Assembly: GCA_035525225.1 (NCBI GenBank)
Contig: DATLFA010000010.1
Location: 1-64,000, forward strand
Direction of reading: 5' to 3'
DNA from: DATLFA01 sp035525225
GTDB lineage: Bacteria > Actinomycetota > Acidimicrobiia > Acidimicrobiales > WLNW01
DNA length: 64,000 nucleotides
Shown here piece after piece: positions 33,828 through 41,896 of the stretch (the stretch's first letter is position 1; the number at the start of each line of letters is the position of its first letter). A program made the translations under genes and the position numbers. The notes beneath the pieces were generated by a model that was not told the DNA's origin, ran no database searches, and saw only the letters and a program-made list of their open reading frames with translations.

Positions 33828-35045
33828 GTGAGCGGGCTCAAGGACAAGTACTGCATCGTCGGTGTGGGGGAGACGGCGTATTCACGCCACTCGGGCCGCA
33901 GCACCCGTTCGCTCGGGGCCGAGGCGGTGCGCAAGGCGATCAACGAAGCGGGCCTCGACCCGACGCAGGTCAACGGCATGCTCTGCTACCACGTCGGCGA
34001 CTCGACGTCGTCGCCCGCGCTCGCGCAAGACCTCGGCATCCGCCTCGACTTCTACATGGACTGCTCGGGCGGTGGGTCGAGCACCGAAGCCCTCGTCGGT
34101 CTCGCCATCGGTGCCATCGAAGCCGGCATGTGCCACACGATCGCGATCTACCGGTCGATGAACGGGTATTCCGAGGCTCGTATGGGCGGCACACCGGCGG
34201 CGATCCGCCCGCCGGCGCAAGTCATCGCCGGCGGCGCACTCGACTCGGTGCCCTACGGTTTGATCAGCCCGGCGCAGATGTTCCAGTTCGCCTTCGCCCG
34301 CCACATGTACGAATACGGCACGACCAACGAGCAGCTCGCGCAGATCAAAGTCACACACAGCAACCACGCGTCCAACAACCCGAAGGCGTACTACAAGACC
34401 CGCGTCACCATCGACGATGTGTTGAGCTCGCGCTGGATCGCGAAGCCCGCGTGCCACCTGATGGACTGTTGTGTCGAGACCGACAACGCCACGTGCATCA
34501 TCGTCACGTCGACCGATCGTGCCCGGCACCTCAAGCAACGGCCGGTGTACATCATGTCGGTGGCCGGCCGTGTCAACAAGCCCTTCTCCACCATGCCGTA
34601 TCAATGCGATCCGATCACGCGGCAAGCGGGTTACTACGCGGAGCGCATCATCTTTCGCAACGCCGGCGTCGAGCCCGAGGACATCCAACTCACCGGGTGC
34701 TACGACGCGTTCACGTTCACGCCACTGCTGTTGTTCGAGGGGTACGGCTTCTGCAAGGTCGGCGAAGGTGGCGACTACGTCACCAGCGGCATCATCGATC
34801 TCGGCGGCAAACGCCCGACCAACACCAGCGGCGGCCATCTGTGTGAGGGCTACACGCACGGTATGAACATGGTCATCGAAAACGTCCGCCAGTTGCGCCA
34901 CGCGATCGACGACTCGTGTCCCGACGGCGAGCACACCTATGACTACAGCGAAGGAGGGTGCCGCCAGGTGAAAGACGTCGAGTTGGCCATGAACATGGGC
35001 TGGGGCACGCCGTCGTTGACCAGCTCGCTGATCTTGAGGAGATAG
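33828..35045 (+). CDS. thiolase-like protein without the usual nucleophilic cysteine (Ltp/aldolase type)
   Basis: 405-aa thiolase-fold protein (IVGVGETAYSRHSG start, SLGAEAVRKAINEAGLD). At the nucleophile position, where thiolases have C-A-S-G..A-L, this sequence reads GGSSTEAL, so the catalytic cysteine is replaced by glycine; a nearby cysteine (MDCSG) lies four residues earlier. The C-terminus (GCRQVKDVELAMNMGWG) is of the SCP-x/Ltp type. Ltp2-like proteins are aldolases that need a DUF35 partner, and one follows after 2 bp. The GTG at 33828 has ATGAGGATG upstream. Confidence 0.82.
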   Translation: MSGLKDKYCIVGVGETAYSRHSGRSTRSLGAEAVRKAINEAGLDPTQVNGMLCYHVGDSTSSPALAQDLGIRLDFYMDCSGGGSSTEALVGLAIGAIEAGMCHTIAIYRSMNGYSEARMGGTPAAIRPPAQVIAGGALDSVPYGLISPAQMFQFAFARHMYEYGTTNEQLAQIKVTHSNHASNNPKAYYKTRVTIDDVLSSRWIAKPACHLMDCCVETDNATCIIVTSTDRARHLKQRPVYIMSVAGRVNKPFSTMPYQCDPITRQAGYYAERIIFRNAGVEPEDIQLTGCYDAFTFTPLLLFEGYGFCKVGEGGDYVTSGIIDLGGKRPTNTSGGHLCEGYTHGMNMVIENVRQLRHAIDDSCPDGEHTYDYSEGGCRQVKDVELAMNMGWGTPSLTSSLILRR

Positions 35046-35047
35046 CG

Positions 35048-35578
35048 GTGGCTACCTATGATCGTCTCAAGCTGTATGTGTCGCCTACCGACAGCGAGCA
35101 TCGCGGTTACTACGAAGCAGCCAAGCAGGGCAATCTCGTCGTGCAACGCTGCGGCGAGTGCAATCTGCTGCGCGGGTCGATCGGCGCCGCCTGCCCATTC
35201 TGCACGTCGCTGCAATGGGACTGGCATCCGGTCAGCGGCAAGGGTGTGATCTACAGCTACCAGATCGTGACGCAAGCGGTGCATCCCGCGTTCTACGACT
35301 GGATCCCGTACCCAATCGTTCTGGTCGAACTCGACGAACAACGCAAGGTGCCGTGGCGCGACGCGAGCGAGGACGAGTACGTGTCGTTGCGCATCGTGGT
35401 CAACCTCGTCAAGGTGGACGACCCCACCGCGCCCGAGGACGAGGGCAATGTCGCCATCGGCAAGCGGGTCGAGGTCTGCTTCCTCGACGTCGACGAAACC
35501 ACGGCGCTGGCCCAGTTCCGCCTCAGCGCGGAGCCTCCCGAAGTCACACCCTGGCAGGCGCCGGGGCAGCAGGACTAG
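35048..35578 (+). CDS. DUF35 OB-fold zinc-ribbon protein
   Basis: 176-aa protein with an N-terminal zinc ribbon (RCGECN ... CPFCTS) and an OB-fold (GKGVIYSYQIV, YPIVLVELDEQ), the DUF35 layout that partners thiolase-like aldolases and acyl-CoA binding enzymes. The GTG at 35048 follows the thiolase stop by 2 bp, and the GAGGAG ribosome site overlaps that gene's end. Its TAG stop shares a CTAG with the stop of the convergent small gene. It very likely forms a complex with the product of 33828. Confidence 0.88.
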   Translation: MATYDRLKLYVSPTDSEHRGYYEAAKQGNLVVQRCGECNLLRGSIGAACPFCTSLQWDWHPVSGKGVIYSYQIVTQAVHPAFYDWIPYPIVLVELDEQRKVPWRDASEDEYVSLRIVVNLVKVDDPTAPEDEGNVAIGKRVEVCFLDVDETTALAQFRLSAEPPEVTPWQAPGQQD

Positions 35579-35712
35579 CGCTTGCGCCAGAGGGCGAGTG
35601 GTCGGCGCGACTGGTTGCGAGCCCCGTTGCGGGATTTGCGGATCGCGCGCTCTTGGCGAGAGCGATGCAGCTGGTCGTAGTCGATCGGGTAGCCACGAAG
35701 CTCGGGGCGCAT
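35575..35712 (-). CDS. 45-aa basic protein facing the MarR gene
   Basis: Small gene with no recognised family. The ATG at 35712 is preceded by a full AAGGAG ribosome site with 7-nt spacing. The product MRPELRGYPIDYDQLHRSRQ... ends in RRPLALWRKR and is strongly basic, suggesting nucleic-acid or membrane-surface binding. It is divergent from MarR across a 99-bp region with MarR-like dyads, so it is probably MarR-controlled. Its stop codon shares the CTAG at 35575-35578 with the DUF35 gene. The strong ribosome site and regulated promoter make a real gene more likely than chance. Confidence 0.62.
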   Translation of the reverse strand: MRPELRGYPIDYDQLHRSRQERAIRKSRNGARNQSRRPLALWRKR

Positions 35713-35723
35713 GGTGTGCTCCT

Positions 35724-35805
35724 TATCTCGATGTAATGTATCTCGATGTCGAGAGAGTAGCACGGCATTAGGTCGATGTCTAGAAGCTTGATGTCGAGAT
35801 ATAGT
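35724..35805. promoter_or_regulatory. tandem MarR-type operators in a divergent promoter
   Basis: tctcgatgtcgaga (35741-35754) has perfect 6-bp arms around TG. A half site tatctcgatg lies at 35724-35733, a ggtcgatgtc site near 35771-35780, and a weaker dyad cttgatgtcgagatat near 35787-35802. The tatctcgaNNtcgagata pattern is a usual MarR operator form. A TATAGT at 35800-35805 lies 6 bp before the MarR GTG (35812), so the operator overlaps that promoter. Confidence 0.65.
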
Positions 35806-35811
35806 CGGCCC

Positions 35812-36318
35812 GTGGCAGAAGATGCGGCAGATGCGGTGGATGCGATTCTCGAGCAATGGCGCCGTGAGCGGCCGGATCTCGACACGACGCCGATGGGCGT
35901 GATCGGGCGTATTTCCCGGCTGGCGCGGCACTTCGACCGGGCGATCGCGGAGAACTTCGCCCCGTTCGAGCTGGGTCCCGACGAGTTCGACCTTCTCGCC
36001 ACCTTGCGTCGTTCGGGCAAGCCTTACGAGCTGAAGCCGAGCGAGCTGTTGGCGTCGATGATGGTCAGCTCGGCCACGACGACCCACCGACTCGACAAGC
36101 TCGAGACGCGCAAGCTCATCGAACGCAAGCCTGACCCGACAGACCGCCGAGCGGTGCTCGTTCGGCTGACTCCGGCCGGCAAGAAGCTGGTGGATCGAGC
36201 GCTCGCGGCGCACGTCGCGCTGGAGCATCGGCTGCTCGCCGGGCTCGACGAGCGTCAACGATCGGCGCTGGCTCAGTTACTGCGCCGGCTCAACGAAGAA
36301 GTGGTTCCCGCGGGCTGA
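35812..36318 (+). CDS. MarR-family transcriptional regulator
   Basis: 168-aa winged-helix regulator. It shows the MarR pattern: helix ISRLARHFDRAIAENF, FDLLATLRRSG, recognition region ELLASMMVSSATTTHRLDKLE, wing KLIERKPDPTDRRAVLVRLTPAG, and a long dimerisation helix at the end. The GTG at 35812 is chosen because TATAGT just upstream would give a leaderless transcript. The dyads between it and the 45-aa gene suggest autoregulation. The effector is unknown, perhaps an aromatic acid or acyl-CoA given the catabolic neighbours. Confidence 0.9.
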   Translation: MAEDAADAVDAILEQWRRERPDLDTTPMGVIGRISRLARHFDRAIAENFAPFELGPDEFDLLATLRRSGKPYELKPSELLASMMVSSATTTHRLDKLETRKLIERKPDPTDRRAVLVRLTPAGKKLVDRALAAHVALEHRLLAGLDERQRSALAQLLRRLNEEVVPAG

Positions 36319-36404
36319 CGGGCTCACGTGCTGACGGCGGCGACGTCGTCATGTTCGGTAACCTCGGTTCGCGTTCTCCGCATCCCGCAAGCACGGAGGG
36401 GCGT

Positions 36405-37163
36405 GTGCGTGTCGTCCGACGATTCGTCGTCTGCTTGGGAGCCTGTCTGCTGCTGATTCGCGCTCAGCCGGCCGCGGCGGGCGGATCGTGGATGCACGGC
36501 GAATGGGACCGCTACGAACTGGGCGAAACCGTCACCATGGTGGGGTATTTCGGCGCGGGGCAGCAGGGTTGGCTCGACGACGGACCGTTCTTCGCACACG
36601 TGCGACCCGCCGTCGGCTCTGAGGCGGAGACTTCGAGGTCAGCGCTGACGGCGCCGGTGCAGTTCACCAGCAAGACGTTGTCGGCTTCGTTCGGCATCTA
36701 CCACGAATTGCGCGTCGAGACGACGTTCGTGTTGCCGCCTGACCTGCCCGACGGGCACTACAACGTCGTGGTCTGCAACACCGGCTGCAAGAAGGGCATC
36801 GGCGATCTCATCGGCGGGCCGCTGGCCGTGGGCGTCAACGCACAATGGGTCATCCAGCGCAATTGGCCAAAGGACGATCCCTCGTACGCTCGCTTCCAGG
36901 CAATGCCACCCGATCGCCGGGCGGTTGGTGCCGATCCGACGGCGTCGGTTGGACCCACGGTCTTCTCGCCATCGATGGTGCCGCGCCACACGTATATCGA
37001 GGCGGAGCCGGCAATTGCACCCGCGGTCGAGGCGTCGGGCCCCGCAACGAACTGGGCAGGGATCGTCGCGACGAGCGCGGTAGTGATCGCGGCGGGTGCC
37101 GCCGGTGTTGCCGTGCATCGCCGAGTCCCGGCGCCCGGCCGACAGGTGTTGCCCGCGCGCTAG
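36405..37163 (+). CDS. secreted protein with C-terminal membrane anchor
   Basis: 252-aa protein of unknown function. The GTG at 36405 (GGAGGGG just upstream) gives an Arg-containing N-terminus followed by the hydrophobic FVVCLGACLLLIRAQPAAA signal. A mature beta-rich domain follows (YELGETVTMVGYFG, VLPPDLPDGHYNVVVCN, two cysteines in CNTGCKKG). A linker then leads to a single C-terminal membrane helix WAGIVATSAVVIAAGAAGVAV with a short basic tail. It is probably anchored outside the cytoplasmic membrane. Its stop is 3 bp from that of the convergent acetoacetate-decarboxylase-like gene. Confidence 0.72.
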   Translation: MRVVRRFVVCLGACLLLIRAQPAAAGGSWMHGEWDRYELGETVTMVGYFGAGQQGWLDDGPFFAHVRPAVGSEAETSRSALTAPVQFTSKTLSASFGIYHELRVETTFVLPPDLPDGHYNVVVCNTGCKKGIGDLIGGPLAVGVNAQWVIQRNWPKDDPSYARFQAMPPDRRAVGADPTASVGPTVFSPSMVPRHTYIEAEPAIAPAVEASGPATNWAGIVATSAVVIAAGAAGVAVHRRVPAPGRQVLPAR

Positions 37164-37166
37164 CGG

Positions 37167-37940
37167 TTAGTGGCGGCGGCGCGGACCGCCGCGTTCGCCG
37201 GGCCAGCGTGATCCGCCGATGGTGTCGGCGTGGGGCCAGAACGCGATCGGATCGAGCGCGCCGGCGAGGGTGATCGAGCGGCTCGGCTGCGCGATCGTCA
37301 TGAGGCTTGCGGAGACCTGCTCACGCATCGGCAAGAGGTCGGTGTACGGGTCCCACGGACTGTCGCGCAGCGTGATGACACCGTCGAGACCCTCGGCGTG
37401 TTGCACCTGGTTGGTCGTCTTGACCCGTACCACGTGCGGCGGGAAGTCGTAGCTCTTCTCGACGCCGCCGACGGCGCGCGACACCTTGATCCACCACTCG
37501 TTCTCTTCGTAGGGCTCGGCGGAGACGTCGAGGGGCCCGGTGGAATGACCGCGGAACTCGAGGAACGTGTAGCCCTGATGTGTGCACATCGCCTCGACCT
37601 GATCGCCGAGGCGGAAGAACTTGATCGCGCACGGGAACTTCGGCTGACCGTTGAGCTCTTGGCTGATGAACACCGCCGCCTCTTGGTCGATGCCCATGCC
37701 GAGGCAATAGAGGCCGGGGATGCCGTCGTAGATGGCGTCGACCTTGGTGCTCACGCCGTATTCGGGCTCACCGAGCACGGGCACGCAATAGATGTTGACG
37801 TACACGTTGGCGCTCTTGCCCGGCGTGATGCCCGGCGGCAACAGATCAGCGATGCGATCGGGGTCGCTGCGGTAGACCATCTGCAACTTCGGCCAGCCCG
37901 TGATCTCGCCGGGCTTGTTGGTCGGGCTCATATCGCTCAT
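37167..37940 (-). CDS. acetoacetate decarboxylase-like protein
   Basis: 257-aa ADC-fold protein. Segments such as PKLQMVYRSDPDRIADLLPPGI at the N-terminus, VYVNIYCVPV, and GQPKFPCAIKFFRLGD (with lysines near the position of the ADC Schiff-base lysine) support the family. True ADC activity is not certain, because many actinobacterial homologues have other substrates. The ATG at 37940 follows AGGGGG. It lies downstream of the ADP-forming ligase gene with 53 bp between and is probably the last gene of this catabolic run. Confidence 0.75.
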   Translation of the reverse strand: MSDMSPTNKPGEITGWPKLQMVYRSDPDRIADLLPPGITPGKSANVYVNIYCVPVLGEPEYGVSTKVDAIYDGIPGLYCLGMGIDQEAAVFISQELNGQPKFPCAIKFFRLGDQVEAMCTHQGYTFLEFRGHSTGPLDVSAEPYEENEWWIKVSRAVGGVEKSYDFPPHVVRVKTTNQVQHAEGLDGVITLRDSPWDPYTDLLPMREQVSASLMTIAQPSRSITLAGALDPIAFWPHADTIGGSRWPGERGGPRRRH

Positions 37941-37993
37941 CGTCAGGTCCCCCTGGTGTTGTCGGTCGGCGACTGGCCCCGATGGTACGACGC

Positions 37994-40144
37994 TCAGGCG
38001 ATCAGCGCGTCGACGATGGTCGCGACGCCCGTCGACCGGTCGACGATGATGGGGTTCAAGTCGAGCTCGGACATGGTGTCGCGCGCCGCCCACGCGAACT
38101 GCGACACCGCGGCGATGAGCCGGTACAGCGGGGCCAGCGCCCGGTCGACATCGTCGAAGGCCCTGCCGTTGGCGAGGGCCCGGGGGACGCCGAGCTCGCG
38201 CAGGAGCTCGGCCACCTCCGCCTCGTCGAAGGGCGCGGGGAACATCACCGTGCGATCGATGACCTCGACGAGGGCGCCGCCGTAGCCGACGACCACGATG
38301 GGCCCGAGGCCGGATCGGTTCTGCACGCCGACGATCAACTCGAGCCCGGACGTCGCCATCGACTGCACCAGCACACCGTCGAAGTGCGTGCCGTCGAGGT
38401 GCGTGGCGGCCGCCTCGACGATGCGGTCGTACGCATCGCGCACCGCGTCGGCGTCGCCGAGCGCGAGCGCGACACCACCGGCCGCGGCCTTGTGGGCGAT
38501 CGAGCGTGACTGCACCTTGAGCGCCACGGGATATCCGAGCTGCGCCGCGGCCGCCACCGCATGCTCGCGGCTCGTCGCCAGACGCTCGGGCGGGATCGCG
38601 GTCGCAACATCGGCCAGTTCGTTCAGGACGAGCTTGGCCTCGTATTCGCACAACGCGCCGTCGCGGTGACTGAACTCGATCAGTCGATGCCGGGCGCGCC
38701 TCATCGACGCGGTATCGCCCAACGTCACGGCGACCGCCGGCTGGCTCACGCGTACGAGCGCGGCGACGGCGTGCGCGCAACCGGCGACGCTCGAAAAGCA
38801 CGGCAGTCCGATCTCGCGCAATATGGCGCGGCTCGCGGCCGAAGGCTCGGTATAGCTGTACACGAAGGTGGGTATCGACCCGTCCGCGGCCAATGCCCCG
38901 AGCGCGTCACGATCACCCTCCAAGCGAGCGACGTTGGCGATGGTGGTCGACAACACCACGATGTCGATCGCGGGATCGTTGGCCATTGTCCGCAGTATCT
39001 CGGCCGCGCCCTCGGCCACGGCGCCGGTGATGTCGACCGGGTTGACGAGCGACGCGAACGACGGTAGCTCCTTCTCGATGAGGACTTGTGTGTCGCGATG
39101 CAGGATGGGCACGTCGAGACCGGCATTGGCCAACGAGTCGGCCAGCCACACCGCCGAGCCGCCCGACGCACTGACGACGCCGACCCCACGACCGCGCGCA
39201 GGTGGACACAACGACAACGCGGCCGCCATGTCGAGCATCTCGTCGGGATCGTTGGCACGGGCTACGCCGTAACGGCGGAACACTGCGTCGTAGGCGCGGT
39301 CGTCGCCGGCGAGATGACCGGTATGCGAGAGCGCGGCACGCGCGGCGGCGGCCGAGCGTCCGAGTTTCGCGACCACCAGTCGCGTACGCGCAGCCTGTGC
39401 GCGCGCGGCCAACGCGGCGAATCGTTCCGGCCGTTGCAAGCCTTCGAGGTACATCATCACCACGTCGGTGTGGCTGTCGTCGAGCAGGAACTCCAGGCAA
39501 TCGGTGACCTCGACGTCGACCTCGTTACCGGTCGAGATGACGTAGCTGAAACCGATGCCACGAGCGACACCGCGGTTGAACAGCGCGAACCCCATGCCGC
39601 CGCTGTGGGTGACGATGGCGACATTGCCCCGGGCTCGTTCGAGCGCGGCCACTTTGTCGCCGTCGAAGTAGCGGGCCAACGCGGAGGGCATCACCGCCGG
39701 GCTGAAGGTTGCGGGCACGCCGTCGATGAGGTTCATGAAACCCTGTGAATTCGGGCCCAGAATGCGCACGCCGGTCTCGGCACCTACCTGCGCGAGCGCC
39801 GCTTGACGCCGCGCGCCGGCTTCGTCGCGATCGTCGGCGAACCCGGCGCTGAAGACGGCGAGGTTGGCGATACCCCGCGCCGCGCATTCACGGGCCGCGG
39901 TTTCGGCCGCGGCCGCCGGCACCAACAACAGCGCAAGGTCGACCGCGTTCGGCATTTCGGCGACGGTGCGATACGTCGGCAGGTCGTCGATGCTCTCGCC
40001 GCTGGGATTGACGATGCAGATGGGCGGCGTGCTCGGGTATTCGGCCACCAGATCGAGCAACATGCCCGTCGGGCCGGTGCGCTTGCGTGACGCACCCACG
40101 ATGGCGATGCTCTTGGGAACGAGCATCGAAGTCAGTGAATTCAC
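37994..40144 (-). CDS. ADP-forming acyl-CoA ligase (acetyl-CoA synthetase-like)
   Basis: 716-aa fused alpha-beta subunit enzyme that would interconvert an acyl-CoA, ADP and phosphate with the acid, ATP and CoA. It has a CoA-binding Rossmann domain (SIAIVGASRKRTGPTG), a ligase domain including GRGVGVVSASGGSAVWLAD, and an ATP-grasp domain toward the C-terminus (LGYPVALKVQSRSIAHKAAAGGVALALGD; LIVGVQNRSGLGPIVVVGYGG). The GTG at 40144 overlaps the enoyl-CoA hydratase stop as GTGA; an ATG 6 codons later is possible. It probably activates the carboxylate intermediate of this operon. Confidence 0.9.
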   Translation of the reverse strand: MNSLTSMLVPKSIAIVGASRKRTGPTGMLLDLVAEYPSTPPICIVNPSGESIDDLPTYRTVAEMPNAVDLALLLVPAAAAETAARECAARGIANLAVFSAGFADDRDEAGARRQAALAQVGAETGVRILGPNSQGFMNLIDGVPATFSPAVMPSALARYFDGDKVAALERARGNVAIVTHSGGMGFALFNRGVARGIGFSYVISTGNEVDVEVTDCLEFLLDDSHTDVVMMYLEGLQRPERFAALAARAQAARTRLVVAKLGRSAAAARAALSHTGHLAGDDRAYDAVFRRYGVARANDPDEMLDMAAALSLCPPARGRGVGVVSASGGSAVWLADSLANAGLDVPILHRDTQVLIEKELPSFASLVNPVDITGAVAEGAAEILRTMANDPAIDIVVLSTTIANVARLEGDRDALGALAADGSIPTFVYSYTEPSAASRAILREIGLPCFSSVAGCAHAVAALVRVSQPAVAVTLGDTASMRRARHRLIEFSHRDGALCEYEAKLVLNELADVATAIPPERLATSREHAVAAAAQLGYPVALKVQSRSIAHKAAAGGVALALGDADAVRDAYDRIVEAAATHLDGTHFDGVLVQSMATSGLELIVGVQNRSGLGPIVVVGYGGALVEVIDRTVMFPAPFDEAEVAELLRELGVPRALANGRAFDDVDRALAPLYRLIAAVSQFAWAARDTMSELDLNPIIVDRSTGVATIVDALIA

Positions 40145-40872
40145 TGTGCCTCACGACCTTGCGGTGTGGTGCCTTCGACGGTGCTGTGTTGCAGCAGGGC
40201 CAACTCGATCGAGCGCTCGAGTGCGTCGTCCCACGTCATCGCCGCGGTTTCGTACACCGCGCGTTTGGTCAACGCGATGGCGCTCGGGTTCTTGCTCGCG
40301 ATCTTGCGGGCCAACTCCATCGCGGCAGCGGGCGGATCGTCGGCCAGTTCGTCGGCGAGGCCGATGGCGAGTGCGTGTTCGCCGCTGATCGAATCACCGG
40401 ACCACAACATGCGCAGTGCCTGGCCGGTGCCGATGACGCGCGGCAACATCACCGTGTCGCCGCCGCCCGAGTAGCGCCCGATGCGGATGTAGGCCTCGCA
40501 CAGTTGCGCGTTTGGGGCGACGATGCGGATGTCGGACGCCAGTGCCAGCGACAGACCGGCACCGTACGCGTAACCTTGCACCGCGGCGATCACCGGCTTG
40601 TCGAGTGCGCGGATGGCGCGGGCAAGGCCGTGGAGCACTTCGGCGAACGGCGGGCCGTCGAGGATGGCGGGGTCGTTCAAGTCGACGCCCGACGAGAACG
40701 TGGCGCCGTTGCCGGAAATCACGACGGCTCGCACGTCGTCGCCGGCACCTTCGAGCACGGAACGTAGCGCCGCGATGAGCTCACGCGTGAGCGCGTTCTT
40801 GCGCTCGGGCCGATTGAGCACGAGCGAGAGCACGCCATCGACGTTCTCGACGAGAAGGGGGCCGTCGGTCAT
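40141..40872 (-). CDS. enoyl-CoA hydratase/isomerase family protein
   Basis: 243-aa crotonase-fold protein. VVISGNGATFSSGVDLND provides the first oxyanion-hole region, and VIAAVQGYAYGAGLSLALASDIRI the second. The catalytic glutamate of canonical hydratases is not obvious in the AYIRIGRYSGGGD segment, so isomerase or other crotonase chemistry is possible. The ATG at 40872 is in an ATGA overlap with the acyl-CoA dehydrogenase, and the stop overlaps the ADP-forming ligase start, so all three are tightly coupled. Confidence 0.9.
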   Translation of the reverse strand: MTDGPLLVENVDGVLSLVLNRPERKNALTRELIAALRSVLEGAGDDVRAVVISGNGATFSSGVDLNDPAILDGPPFAEVLHGLARAIRALDKPVIAAVQGYAYGAGLSLALASDIRIVAPNAQLCEAYIRIGRYSGGGDTVMLPRVIGTGQALRMLWSGDSISGEHALAIGLADELADDPPAAAMELARKIASKNPSAIALTKRAVYETAAMTWDDALERSIELALLQHSTVEGTTPQGREAQ

Positions 40873-41891
40873 GGGCGGAGATCCAGTTCGACGGTGAGGC
40901 GGCGGCGGTGCCAACGCGGGTCGCCGAGGTAGGAATACAAAGAACGCGACGCGTGCGTGTGGCGTGGCAGTGGGTATTGCAGATCGACACCGATGCCGGC
41001 GTGTACTTCGTGGGCACTAGTGCAGGCATCGAGGTGTGAGGTCGCGGTGACCGACTTCGCGACGTGCACCGCGGTGGCGATGTCGTGCGCCGACGAGTCG
41101 GTGGCGTCGGTGCGCCACACCGCGTAGTTGGTGGCCCACCGCGCACTCTCGGTGGCGTTGACGAGATCGATGATGTGATCTTGCACCCGCTGGAACGTGC
41201 CGATGGCTTTGCCGAACTGCATGCGCTCGCCGCTGTAGGCCACGCTCATCTCGAACACGGCTTGGCAACTACCGACTTGATAGGCGCACAGGATCGGCGT
41301 CGCCCGCATCACCGCGGCCAGAGCGGCCGCCTGGTCGATCTCTTGTGTGCGCGCGGGGGCTGCCGAGAAGTGTGCAGTGAGCGCCTCGGGCACGAAGCCG
41401 TGATGGCGCTCGATCGCCACGTGCGCCGCGTCGACGAGCGCGCAGCGGGTGTCGCTGACTACGAGGTAGTGCGTACAGCCATCGTCGGCGGACAATACGT
41501 CGACCGTGCCCGACAACTGCCCTTGCGCATCGAACGCCGGGCCCGTCCCGGCGCGAAACAACCCGTCGGGGATCACCGCGATGCGGGCGCTGCCATCGGC
41601 GATCAGTGGCAAAAGTTCGTCGCACCACGCCGGTGCGAGCGCGGAGAGCAGGTCGACCGCGAGTACTGCCGTTGTGAAGATCGGCCCGGGCACCGCGCCC
41701 CGGCCGAGCTCTTCGAAGATCACCGCCATGTCGCTGCGACTGGCGCCGGCACCGCGGTGCGATTCGGGAATGGCGAGACCGAGCCAACCGAGGTCGGCGA
41801 GGCGCGACCATTCGGCGTCGGGATGGTCGGCGACGAATCGGCGCGCCGCCTGTTGCAGTTCGGTCTGATCACTGTCGAGAGTGAGCTCCAT
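40869..41891 (-). CDS. acyl-CoA dehydrogenase, short form
   Basis: 340-aa flavoprotein of the acyl-CoA dehydrogenase family. The N-terminal helical region (LGWLGLAIPESHRGAGAS) and the middle beta domain are present, though divergent. The C-terminal domain includes YSGERMQFGKAIGTFQRVQDHIIDL and HEVHAGIGVDLQYPLPRH. It resembles the smaller subunit of heteromeric ACADs, such as steroid-type FadE pairs, and the next gene upstream encodes a normal-sized ACAD. The two are 5 bp apart, which supports a heterotetramer. ATG at 41891. Confidence 0.9.
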   Translation of the reverse strand: MELTLDSDQTELQQAARRFVADHPDAEWSRLADLGWLGLAIPESHRGAGASRSDMAVIFEELGRGAVPGPIFTTAVLAVDLLSALAPAWCDELLPLIADGSARIAVIPDGLFRAGTGPAFDAQGQLSGTVDVLSADDGCTHYLVVSDTRCALVDAAHVAIERHHGFVPEALTAHFSAAPARTQEIDQAAALAAVMRATPILCAYQVGSCQAVFEMSVAYSGERMQFGKAIGTFQRVQDHIIDLVNATESARWATNYAVWRTDATDSSAHDIATAVHVAKSVTATSHLDACTSAHEVHAGIGVDLQYPLPRHTHASRSLYSYLGDPRWHRRRLTVELDLRP

Positions 41892-41896
41892 CGCGC

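Noticed and set aside
37941..38801. Upstream extension of the acetoacetate-decarboxylase-like frame
   Set aside because: Arg/Gly-rich translation overlapping the well-supported ADP-forming ligase gene in another frame; the ATG at 37940 has a good ribosome site.
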